Shown: positions 17,511 through 24,970 of the stretch, piece after piece
Layout of the letters: the number at the start of each line of letters is the position of its first letter
Numbering within the stretch: the first letter of the stretch is position 1
From: Candidatus Paracaedibacteraceae bacterium
Lineage (GTDB): Bacteria; Pseudomonadota; Alphaproteobacteria; Paracaedibacterales; CAIOTO01
Length of the DNA: 64,000 bases
Assembly (NCBI GenBank): GCA_030694965.1
Contig: JAUYTZ010000013.1
Span: 62,001 to 126,000 of the forward strand
Reading direction: 5' to 3'
Notes under the pieces: generated by a model
Seen by the model: only the letters and a program-made list of their open reading frames with translations
Databases searched by the model: none
What the model was told of the DNA's origin: nothing
Position numbers and translations under genes: made by a program

Positions 17511-18785
17511 TTAGTTGTTCATTGATTGAAAGAAATCAGCGTTACATTTGCTATACTTTAATTTATCAAGCAAGAATTCCATCGCCTCAATTGTCCCCAT
17601 AGGGTTTAAAATACGACGGAGAACCCACATTTTTGAAAGTTCATTCTTATCTGTAATTAATAATTCTTCTTTACGTGTGCCTGATTTATTAATGTCAATT
17701 GCTGGGAAAATGCGCTTATCAGATAATTTGCGGTCCATCACAATTTCCGCATTGCCAGTTCCTTTGAATTCTTCAAAGATAACTTCATCCATGCGTGAAC
17801 CTGTATCAACTAAAGCCGTTGCAATAATAGTAAGCGAACCACCCTCTTCTATGTTACGCGCAGCCCCAAGAACACGCTTTGGACGTTGAAGTGCATTGGC
17901 ATCAACTCCTCCTGTCAAAACCTTACCAGAAGAAGGAACAACTGTGTTGTAAGCACGTGCTAAACGTGTAATTGAATCAAGTAATATAACAACGTCACGC
18001 TTTTGTTCAACTAGACGTTTCGCTTTTTCAATAACCATCTCTGTTACCTGAACGTGACGTGATGCGGGCTCATCAAAGGTAGAACTAATAACTTCGCCTT
18101 TAACAGAACGTGCCATATCAGTTACTTCTTCAGGGCGCTCATCAATCAATAAAACAATTAGGTAAATATCTGGATGGTTTTCAGCAATTGAATGTGCAAT
18201 ATTTTGCAACATAACAGTTTTACCAGTACGTGGTGGGGCAACAAGTAATGCACGTTGCCCACGCCCAATCGGGGAAACCATATCAATAACACGCTGTGTG
18301 AAATGTTTTCCATTTACACCATTTTTCTGATCACTTTCGATTTCAAGGCGAAGGCGCTGATCTGGATAAAGAGGTGTTAAGTTATCAAAATTTATTCGAT
18401 GGCGAATCTTTTCAGGTTCTTCAAAGTTAATCTTATTAATTTTAATTAGAGCAAAATAACGCTCGCCATCTTTGGGCGCCCGCAATTGACCTTCAATCGT
18501 ATCACCTGTACGTAGACTAAAGCGCTTTACGTGGCTTGGTGACACATAAATATCATCAGGACCAGCAAGATAGTTTGATTCTGGTGAACGCAAAAAACCA
18601 AACCCATCTTGCAAAATCTCAATAACGCCATCACCAAAGATAGCAATGTCCTTTTCTGCAAGTTTTTTTAAGATTGCAAACATTAAATCTTGTTTGCGTA
18701 ACGAACTTGCATGTTCGATTTCGTGTTCTTCGGCAATAATAATAAGTTCAGATGGAGTTTTACGTTTAAGTTCGTGTAGGTACAT
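17511..18785 (-). CDS. rho: Transcription termination factor Rho
   Basis: Hexameric RNA helicase that ends transcription at Rho-dependent sites. The N-terminal Rho_N helix bundle ([20 protein letters not shown]) is followed by the cold-shock-like RNA-binding domain with [22 protein letters not shown]. The RecA-like motor has Walker A APPRTGKT (183-190), and Walker B in [16 protein letters not shown]. The Q/R-loop context [13 protein letters not shown] is present. Length 424 aa is normal. It is the last gene of ampG-smallORF-hemJ-rho, with a 19-base gap to hemJ. Confidence 0.98.
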   Translation of the reverse strand: MYLHELKRKTPSELIIIAEEHEIEHASSLRKQDLMFAILKKLAEKDIAIFGDGVIEILQDGFGFLRSPESNYLAGPDDIYVSPSHVKRFSLRTGDTIEGQLRAPKDGERYFALIKINKINFEEPEKIRHRINFDNLTPLYPDQRLRLEIESDQKNGVNGKHFTQRVIDMVSPIGRGQRALLVAPPRTGKTVMLQNIAHSIAENHPDIYLIVLLIDERPEEVTDMARSVKGEVISSTFDEPASRHVQVTEMVIEKAKRLVEQKRDVVILLDSITRLARAYNTVVPSSGKVLTGGVDANALQRPKRVLGAARNIEEGGSLTIIATALVDTGSRMDEVIFEEFKGTGNAEIVMDRKLSDKRIFPAIDINKSGTRKEELLITDKNELSKMWVLRRILNPMGTIEAMEFLLDKLKYSKCNADFFQSMNN

Positions 18786-18804
18786 AGATTTATTTGGGTC
18801 CTAA

Positions 18805-19254
18805 TTAAAAAGGCTTAAATACAGCGCATATCAAGATTATGATAAGGGCGATTGTGGGGAGTTCATTGATCAATCGGAAGAAACGACCCGACTTATAAGG
18901 AATGCGATTGGCCAACTGATGTCGGCATCTATTTAAATATATTTGAAACACAATCAAGAGTAAAATGCAAGAGAATTTTAAATGCATCCAGCCAGCAATT
19001 CGGTTATGAGGCAACATAAATAACAATCCACCAAACAAAAGTGAACTATACATAGCAGGGGTCATAATTGCAAAATAAAGCTTACTTGCCATTTTATCTA
19101 AGGTTTTTCGCGTTGATTCATCTTCACATTCACGATGATATACAAAAATGCGAGGAAGATAAAACAACCCAGCCATCCAACAAAAAGCAGATAATAAATG
19201 AAAAAACTTAATAGTAAGGTAATGATTAAAGATGAAATCCGTTAAAAAATTCAT
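18805..19254 (-). CDS. hemJ: Protoporphyrinogen IX oxidase HemJ
   Basis: Four-helix membrane protein (UPF0093) that oxidises protoporphyrinogen IX to protoporphyrin IX in bacteria without HemG or HemY. The diagnostic N-terminus TIKFFHLLSAFCWMAGLFYLPRIFVYH carries the conserved His residues, and the second half has KFSCILLLIVFQIYLNRCRHQL and FFRLINELPTIALIIILI. Length 149 aa is typical. It lies between a small conserved gene and rho. Neighbourhood with rho and nearby hemE is a known alphaproteobacterial pattern and supports the haem role. Confidence 0.9.
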   Translation of the reverse strand: MNFLTDFIFNHYLTIKFFHLLSAFCWMAGLFYLPRIFVYHRECEDESTRKTLDKMASKLYFAIMTPAMYSSLLFGGLLFMLPHNRIAGWMHLKFSCILLLIVFQIYLNRCRHQLANRIPYKSGRFFRLINELPTIALIIILICAVFKPF

Positions 19255-19262
19255 AACAAAAC

Positions 19263-19430
19263 CTACTCACTTTTCTCAGATTCAAAAATTTGTAAACTTT
19301 TTACTTTCTGCTCATCCCCAGAAACAATAATTCGTTCGCGTTGTTGTTGCTTGCGCTTTAATAAATTTTGACGCAAGGCAATTGCTAATTTTTTTTCACG
19401 TTCCGATGGAGCTTTTTTAATATCTGTCAT
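19263..19430 (-). CDS. Small conserved basic protein, 55 aa
   Basis: Reads MTDIKKAPSEREKKLAIALR, continues with NLLKRKQQQRER and ends QIFESEKSE. The ATG has AAGGACGAG just upstream. The start overlaps the end of the ampG-like gene by 14 bases and the stop is 8 bases before hemJ, so it is embedded in the operon. Small Lys/Arg-rich proteins with a similar SEREARLAAALR..L.RRK core are recalled from many Alphaproteobacteria, with no known role. Likely one amphipathic helix. Function unknown. Confidence 0.7.
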   Translation of the reverse strand: MTDIKKAPSEREKKLAIALRQNLLKRKQQQRERIIVSGDEQKVKSLQIFESEKSE

Positions 19431-20682
19431 TTCTCGTCCTTTTCAAACAAATTAAAAACCAAAATGCGGGTATAGTTGTGATAGCTGACACAAAAAAAAG
19501 CCATGCCCACCCAAAAAAATCTGCCGTGATTCCTGCCAATAAGGATGCAATTACGCGACTAAGCGAACCAACTGCATACAAAAAGGTAAAATGGCTTGCT
19601 GCAAAAGGTGACTTACAATACAACGAAATCATTGCAATAAAAGCGGCAGATGCCATTCCTGATGCAAAACTTTCAACGCCAATTGTAATAACAAGAACAG
19701 ACAAATCATATCCAACCCATGATTGAATAATAAAGAGCAAACATGACACAGCTTGCAAGAACAAACTAACGCCAACAACAAAAAGGGATCCTATTTGGTG
19801 CATAATGTAACCTGCAACAAGCCCTCCAATAACCATAAGTGAAATACCAAATGACTTTGTTATATTCGCATATTCAATTTTGTCAAAACCAAGCTCATAC
19901 AAAAATGGAGCAGACATTGCATTCAATACCGTATCAGCTATTTTAAAAAAAAGAATAAAAAGAATAAGATAGACAAAAGGTGTTTCAGCATAAAGGTGCT
20001 TAAAACTGTTTTGCAATGTTTTAAAAAAGGTAAATAAAGGGGCTGTATGCGCATTTACATTTTCCACAGGAATAAACCAAAGCGCAGGAATACCAAGCAC
20101 TTGCAGCCCACCCATTATAAAATATGCCCAGAACCAATCATACATCGACGCAAGGTAAAGAGCTCCTGCCCCGCCAATAAGCATACCAAAACGAAATCCT
20201 ATTGATTCAATAGCAGCACCTGCCCCAATTTGTTTCGTCGCAAGCAGTTCAACACGCATTGCATCAATAACAATATCCTGAGTTGATGCAAAGAATGATA
20301 GAAAAAATGCAGTAATTGCAACAGCGCTTAAATAAATCATGGGGTCAAGCGCACCTAATAGCATTGTTGACACAATTAAACCAACCTGCGCGCATACCCC
20401 CCAAACTTTAAAACCGTGATATCTGCAATTAAAATAGGCATATGCAAAACGCTCTAAAAAAGGCGCCCATAAAAACTTAAGGCTGTAAGGCAATGTAACA
20501 AGAGTAAAAAGCCCAATCATCGATGGACTGATATTACATTCGGTTAATCTAAAACTAAGAGTAGATAAAACCAATAAAAAAGGAATTCCGCTTGCCATAC
20601 CAAGAAGAAAAAAGTGAAAGATATGACGGTTTAAATACAGATTGATCACAAAAGAGCTCTTATGCAAAGCAAACGTAAACAC
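19417..20682 (-). CDS. ampG: MFS transporter, AmpG-like muropeptide permease
   Basis: Twelve-helix inner-membrane carrier. The N-terminus FFLLGMASGIPFLLVLSTLSFRLTE and TLPYSLKFLWAPFLERF, then STQDIVIDAMRVELL in helix 4-5, are the AmpG/RhtX-FptX signature. AmpG imports anhydro-muropeptides for cell-wall recycling; other members move siderophores or fatty-acid derivatives, so the substrate is likely but not certain. Length 421 aa fits. It starts the operon that continues with the 55-residue gene, hemJ and rho. tRNA-Leu lies 55 bases upstream on the same strand. Confidence 0.82.
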   Translation of the reverse strand: MFTFALHKSSFVINLYLNRHIFHFFLLGMASGIPFLLVLSTLSFRLTECNISPSMIGLFTLVTLPYSLKFLWAPFLERFAYAYFNCRYHGFKVWGVCAQVGLIVSTMLLGALDPMIYLSAVAITAFFLSFFASTQDIVIDAMRVELLATKQIGAGAAIESIGFRFGMLIGGAGALYLASMYDWFWAYFIMGGLQVLGIPALWFIPVENVNAHTAPLFTFFKTLQNSFKHLYAETPFVYLILFILFFKIADTVLNAMSAPFLYELGFDKIEYANITKSFGISLMVIGGLVAGYIMHQIGSLFVVGVSLFLQAVSCLLFIIQSWVGYDLSVLVITIGVESFASGMASAAFIAMISLYCKSPFAASHFTFLYAVGSLSRVIASLLAGITADFFGWAWLFFVSAITTIPAFWFLICLKRTRNDRY

Positions 20683-20737
20683 TTTACAGTTAATGATAAA
20701 TTGATTAGTACATATTAGCTTAAGATATACAGGGGAT

Positions 20738-20822
20738 TGGTGCGGCCGAGAAGACTCGAACTTCCATGAATTGCTTCACAGCGACCTCAACGCTGCGCGT
20801 CTACCAATTTCGCCACGGCCGC
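20738..20822 (-). tRNA. tRNA-Leu (GAG)
   Basis: Minus-strand cloverleaf of 85 nt including an encoded CCA. The acceptor GCGGCCG pairs with CGGCCGC. The anticodon arm CAGCG-TTGAGGT-CGCTG gives anticodon GAG. A long variable arm and the T-loop TTCGAGT identify a class II leucine tRNA. It sits 9 bases downstream of tRNA-Thr and probably shares its transcript. Confidence 0.93.
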
Positions 20823-20831
20823 TTGAAGTAA

Positions 20832-20907
20832 TGGTGCCGATTGTAGGAGTCGAACCCACGACCTACTGATTACAAATCAGTTGCTCTACCAGCTGAGCTA
20901 AATCGGC
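20832..20907 (-). tRNA. tRNA-Thr (TGT)
   Basis: 76 nt including encoded CCA. The acceptor GCCGATT pairs with AATCGGC. The D-arm is AGCTCAGCTGGTAGAGC. The anticodon arm ACTGA-TTTGTAA-TCAGT gives anticodon TGT. The T-arm is GTGGGTTCGACTCCTAC with slight mismatch. It is first of two tRNAs on the minus strand. Confidence 0.95.
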
Positions 20908-20918
20908 ATTACTTAATT

Positions 20919-20947
20919 TTTATAGCAAATTTCATTTGCTCTGTCTA
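20919..20947 (-). promoter_or_regulatory. Promoter of tRNA-Thr/tRNA-Leu with internal inverted repeat
   Basis: On the minus strand TAGACA, 17 bases, then TATAAA, ending 12 bases before tRNA-Thr. The spacer holds a perfect 7-bp inverted repeat AGCAAAT-TTC-ATTTGCT (20924-20940), which could be an operator or chance. Confidence 0.55.
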
Positions 20948-21222
20948 TACAAAAAAAACAAAAAAATGAAAAATTAAATTCGATTCAATCCTCTAGACAG
21001 AACTCATCTCAAAAAAAATTAATAATAAATTTTAAATATGAAAGATACATCAAAAAACAAGACTGTTATTACATTAAAAGTAATGTTTAAAAAAATTTGC
21101 GTGTGCAAATAAAAAATGCTTAATTTAATAAAAATTTAACTAAAAAAATGCAAAATATTATTAAGATTAACAAGTGCTTTCATCTCTCACATATTACTTT
21201 TTTTATACAAAGGAGCCTATCA

Positions 21223-21609
21223 ATGAAAAAAATACTTGCAATTTTAGCTATGTCAATCGTGTTTAACACGTCCGCGTATGCAGATCTTGCTGCAGATGTC
21301 GCTAATGCAGTTAAGGATAAAAAGGAAGATGCGGCTATTGAGGCTGCAGTTGCCGTAAAATTATATGATGCTGTTGTTTGTGTTACTAAAAAAGATGGCA
21401 AATTTATGCGCAAGCATTCTGAGGCTAGACTTAATGGTGAAGTAACCGATGCAGATGATAAAAAAATTATGCAACTCTACTTTGCTGCTGCTGAAGCAGG
21501 AAATCGCAATGTTGTTTCTTTTAAACTAAACAACAGAAAATTTGAAGCAGAAGTTATTCGTGTCAATGAAAACACCGTTTGCGTTGCACGAACGGCAGGC
21601 GTTCAATAA
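21223..21609 (+). CDS. Small exported protein of unknown function
   Basis: 128 residues with a clean Sec signal peptide: MKKILAILAMSIVFNTSAYA followed by DLAAD, cleaved after AYA. The start is fixed by AGGAGCC just before this ATG; a longer in-frame start at 21148 has no ribosome site. The mature part is Ala/Lys/Glu/Asp-rich at first (VANAVKDKKEDAAIEAAV), then a mixed region with two cysteines (VVCVTKK and TVCVARTAGV) that could form a disulphide in the periplasm. I recognise no family. It is a stand-alone gene with a strong terminator. Confidence 0.75.
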   Translation: MKKILAILAMSIVFNTSAYADLAADVANAVKDKKEDAAIEAAVAVKLYDAVVCVTKKDGKFMRKHSEARLNGEVTDADDKKIMQLYFAAAEAGNRNVVSFKLNNRKFEAEVIRVNENTVCVARTAGVQ

Positions 21610-21639
21610 AAAACCAAATAGGAATCCTCACAAGCCTTT

Positions 21640-21667
21640 TGGCTAGCTTATCGCTAGCCATTTTTTA
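21640..21667 (+). terminator. Intrinsic terminator of the 128-residue exported protein gene
   Basis: TGGCTAGC and GCTAGCCA form an 8-bp stem with a TTATC loop, followed by TTTTTTATT. It lies 30 bases past the stop and abuts the 3' end of the convergent rocD gene. Confidence 0.88.
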
Positions 21668-22870
21668 TTAAACAGTTAGAACACGGGCAATCCGTTCGAA
21701 AGCCCAATCAATTTCACCTTTTGTAATAACCAATGGAGGGGCTAAACGCATCGTTACTTTATGCGTATCGCGCACGATTAGTCCTTCAGCTAATAATTTC
21801 ATACACAAATCACGTGCAACAGCTTTGTTTGGATCAATATCAATGCCAATCCATAAACCTTTACCGCGGATAGCTGTGACATATGGAGAATTCAGGCCAC
21901 AAAGCTTATCTATTAGATATTTTCCAAGTTCATCACTTTGCTCTACAAGTTTTTCATCAATAAGTGTATCAAGTGCAGCCTTACCAACAGCAGCTGCCAA
22001 TGGGTTTCCGCCAAAAGTTGACCCATGACTTCCTGGGTTAAACACCCCCATTACGCCTTCACGGCCAACAACTGCTGATATAGGTAGAAACCCACCCCCA
22101 AGCGCTTTACCAAGCATGACAACATCAGGTTTTACATCTTCATGATCACATGCAAGCATGCGCCCAGATCGACCTAATCCAGATTGAATCTCATCAACCA
22201 TCAGCAATACATCATTTGCACGACACGCTGCTTCAACTTCTTTCAACCAACCTTGCGGCGGCATCAATACACCTGCCTCACCTTGAATAGGTTCAGTCAA
22301 AACGGCGCACGTATTAGCTGTAATTGCCGCCTTCAGTGCACCAATATTACCGTATGGTATAATTTTGAAACCTGGTAAAAAAGGACCAAAATTCTTTTTA
22401 TACGATTCATCCGATGAAAAACTGATAATACCAGTGGTTCGTCCGTGAAAATTCCCCTCCATCACAATAATTTCAGCTTTATTTTCAGGAATTCCTTTTA
22501 TTTGGTATCCATAGCGACGCGCCGCTTTTACAGCTGTCTCAACAGCCTCAGCACCTGAATTCATTAGCAAAGCGCGATCCATATCAACGAGGCGACACAA
22601 AGTTTCAAGAAAGTCAGCCATTTTGTCATGGTGCACAGCACGCGAACAAACAGCTAATCGTGAAGCTTGTTCAGTCAACGCTTTCAAAATACGTGGATGT
22701 CCATGACCATGACTAATTGCAGAATAGGCAGATAACATATCAAGGTAACGATTTCCCTCAACATCCCATAGCCAAACGCCTTTTCCGTGACTAATAACTA
22801 CAGGTATTGGGTTATAATTTCGTGCACCAACATAGTCTTCTCGTTCAATAAAAGTTTTATTTAACATCAT
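21668..22870 (-). CDS. rocD: Ornithine--oxo-acid aminotransferase
   Basis: PLP enzyme (class III aminotransferase) converting ornithine and 2-oxoglutarate to glutamate-5-semialdehyde and glutamate. The N-terminus HGKGVWLWDVEGNRYLDMLS, the cofactor region LLMNSGAEAVETAVKAARRY, the Asp of LLMVDEIQSGLGRSGRM and the Schiff-base lysine in MLGKALGGG are all present. Acetylornithine aminotransferase is the main alternative, but the N-terminal RNYNPIPVVISHGKG pattern and the adjacent arginase favour ornithine. 400 aa. Its start overlaps the arginase stop by 14 bases, so the pair is one operon. Confidence 0.93.
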   Translation of the reverse strand: MMLNKTFIEREDYVGARNYNPIPVVISHGKGVWLWDVEGNRYLDMLSAYSAISHGHGHPRILKALTEQASRLAVCSRAVHHDKMADFLETLCRLVDMDRALLMNSGAEAVETAVKAARRYGYQIKGIPENKAEIIVMEGNFHGRTTGIISFSSDESYKKNFGPFLPGFKIIPYGNIGALKAAITANTCAVLTEPIQGEAGVLMPPQGWLKEVEAACRANDVLLMVDEIQSGLGRSGRMLACDHEDVKPDVVMLGKALGGGFLPISAVVGREGVMGVFNPGSHGSTFGGNPLAAAVGKAALDTLIDEKLVEQSDELGKYLIDKLCGLNSPYVTAIRGKGLWIGIDIDPNKAVARDLCMKLLAEGLIVRDTHKVTMRLAPPLVITKGEIDWAFERIARVLTV

Positions 22871-23774
22871 TCATTACCTCTTCATTTTTCCCCATAAGTA
22901 CTTCAATAAAACGTGATATCCAACTAAGCGTCTTATTATTAACATCTTTTTCAGGATTAAATTCCATGATTTCAACAAGTATACACCGTTTATTATTGCC
23001 GGCATCCGCTAAGAATGCTAACAAATCATTTGGATCCAACCCGTTAGGTTCAACCGTCCCAGTACCTGGTGCAAATTCAGGATCAAATGCATCAATATCA
23101 ATACTAATGCCATATAAAGGTGTTTTTAATTGTGACATGATATTTTGCATGCAGACAGAAAGCCCTTTAGCTTTGCAATCTTCAACGTAATCAATATGCA
23201 CCTTATTTTGACTAAGTAGTGCAGCTTCACCTACCTCATAACTTCGAATACCAAACTGGTATAAATTTTCAGGCTTTATGATTGCATGCGTATTTTTATT
23301 CTTTTTTGTCCATTCATCATACCCGAACCCTAATAACGCAGAAACGGGCATTCCATGCGGCGCCATGCTCTCTGACGTTTCAATAGTATGCGCATCCATA
23401 TGTGCATCAAACCAAAGCAACGAAAAATCCTTTTGATTTAGCGCGTCAGACACCCCAATCCATGTTCCGATTGCAAGTGAATGATCGCCACCAATTACAA
23501 TTGGAAAGTAGCCATCGCTTATTGCCGTTTTTACACGTGAAGTTAAACAATCAAAAACAAATTTAAGTTTTTGGCAGCGCAGTTCATGATCATCAAATGG
23601 CTTAATTGCCATACTTGGCAAAAGATCATCATCATGAAAATAATCAAGAGTATACTTAATGGAAGGGTGTTTTTCTTTTAAAAACTCTATAACGACAGAA
23701 GGACCCTTTGCTGTTCGCTGATCCGGCGCTCCCCATCCGCTACCAATACCGATGAGGGCAATTTTGTTTTTCAT
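22857..23774 (-). CDS. rocF: Arginase
   Basis: Manganese ureohydrolase splitting arginine to ornithine and urea. Metal ligands are seen in IGGDHSLAIG (H98), WFDAHMDAHT (D123, H125, D127) and SIDIDAFDPEFAPGTGT. The ATG at 23774 (305 residues) is chosen because AAAGAGAA precedes it and 305 aa matches the family; a longer frame reaches 23849 but would overlap the divergent hemE start and adds a hydrophobic extension. With rocD downstream it makes a two-step arginine catabolic operon. No urease or glutamate-semialdehyde dehydrogenase is in the window. Confidence 0.92.
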   Translation of the reverse strand: MKNKIALIGIGSGWGAPDQRTAKGPSVVIEFLKEKHPSIKYTLDYFHDDDLLPSMAIKPFDDHELRCQKLKFVFDCLTSRVKTAISDGYFPIVIGGDHSLAIGTWIGVSDALNQKDFSLLWFDAHMDAHTIETSESMAPHGMPVSALLGFGYDEWTKKNKNTHAIIKPENLYQFGIRSYEVGEAALLSQNKVHIDYVEDCKAKGLSVCMQNIMSQLKTPLYGISIDIDAFDPEFAPGTGTVEPNGLDPNDLLAFLADAGNNKRCILVEIMEFNPEKDVNNKTLSWISRFIEVLMGKNEEVMNDVK

Positions 23775-23847
23775 AAGATTCTCTTTGTGTGCTAAACATA
23801 CAATTAGATTATCATAAATTTTAAAATATACCAGAAAGAAGCCTTTC

Positions 23848-24861
23848 ATGCGTTTAATTGATGTTCTTGTTCACAAAAAATCCTTAACACCTTGCCCTAT
23901 ATGGATGATGCGCCAAGCTGGACGTTACTTACCTGAATATAAAGAAGTTCGTAAAAACTACGATGATTTTATGCAGTTTTGTTTTTCTTCAGAAGATGTT
24001 GTTAAGGTTACGCTTCAACCCGTTGAACGCTTTCCTCTTGATGCAGCAATTATTTTTAGTGATATTCTAGTTATCCCACATATCCTAGGGCAGCGCGTCT
24101 GGTTTGAACCTGATCATGGCCCAAAACTTGAAAAAATTGATTTTAATGCATTTTTAAAAACGGCCCCCTTAATATCCTTTAAAACCATGCTGGCTTCAGT
24201 AGCAGATGCAATTGCAAAAACACGCGCGACCCTCGACCCAACAAAGGCACTTATTGGTTTCGCAGGGGCCCCTTGGACAGTTCTTAGTTATATGATAAGT
24301 AGCGGAAAAACAGCTGATTTTAATACGGTGCTACACTTTGCAAAACAAAACACAGATATCTTTTCTCGCCTGTTAGCACTTATTGAGGAGAAAGTAGCAG
24401 AACTTTTGTGCTTACACATATCTGCTGGTGCTAACGCAGTTCAAATTTTTGAATCATGGGCTATTGCTGTACCACCAAAGCTTCGCAATCTTTATCTGTA
24501 CGCCCCACTTAAACGGATTATCCATTCTGTTCGTAAAGAATATCCTAGTGTCCCAATTATTTACTACGCACGTGGCGTAAGCAGTGATTACAAAAACTTA
24601 AGAGATCTTGATATTGCTTTTGGTATTGATGAAACAGCTGATATAACAAAACTACGTGCAGAACTACCACATGCCGTATTACAAGGAAATCTGTCACCAC
24701 AAAAACTATTAAATGGTGACTTTGATACTGACGTTGATCATATTTTAAAATCAATGCAAGGTACGCCTCATATTTTTAATTTAGGGCACGGCATAAATAA
24801 AGACACCCCTATAGCACATGTTGAACGAATGATAAAAAGAATCCAGAAAATTTATTCATGA
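23848..24861 (+). CDS. hemE: Uroporphyrinogen decarboxylase
   Basis: Cytoplasmic haem-pathway enzyme converting uroporphyrinogen III to coproporphyrinogen III. The signature CPIWMMRQAGRYLPEYKEVR lies at residues 17-36 with the substrate-binding Arg residues. The catalytic Asp sits in LDAAIIFSDILVIP. GFAGAPWTVLSYMI and the C-terminal GHGINKDTPI are also family hallmarks. Length 337 aa is normal. It is divergent from rocF with only 73 bases between, so their promoters overlap or lie back to back. Confidence 0.97.
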   Translation: MRLIDVLVHKKSLTPCPIWMMRQAGRYLPEYKEVRKNYDDFMQFCFSSEDVVKVTLQPVERFPLDAAIIFSDILVIPHILGQRVWFEPDHGPKLEKIDFNAFLKTAPLISFKTMLASVADAIAKTRATLDPTKALIGFAGAPWTVLSYMISSGKTADFNTVLHFAKQNTDIFSRLLALIEEKVAELLCLHISAGANAVQIFESWAIAVPPKLRNLYLYAPLKRIIHSVRKEYPSVPIIYYARGVSSDYKNLRDLDIAFGIDETADITKLRAELPHAVLQGNLSPQKLLNGDFDTDVDHILKSMQGTPHIFNLGHGINKDTPIAHVERMIKRIQKIYS

Positions 24862-24970
24862 TGCCTACGATATCTTAATAATACTTATCAGCTTGAGTAT
24901 AAAACGAATAACATCCAAGCACTAAAAGTGCACTACTTTCTTTTATAAAATGTCATAAATAATACTATTA

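Noticed and set aside
24919-24935. GCACT-AAA-AGTGC hairpin after hemE as a terminator
   Set aside because: Only a 5-bp stem with a broken T tract; too weak to list as a feature.
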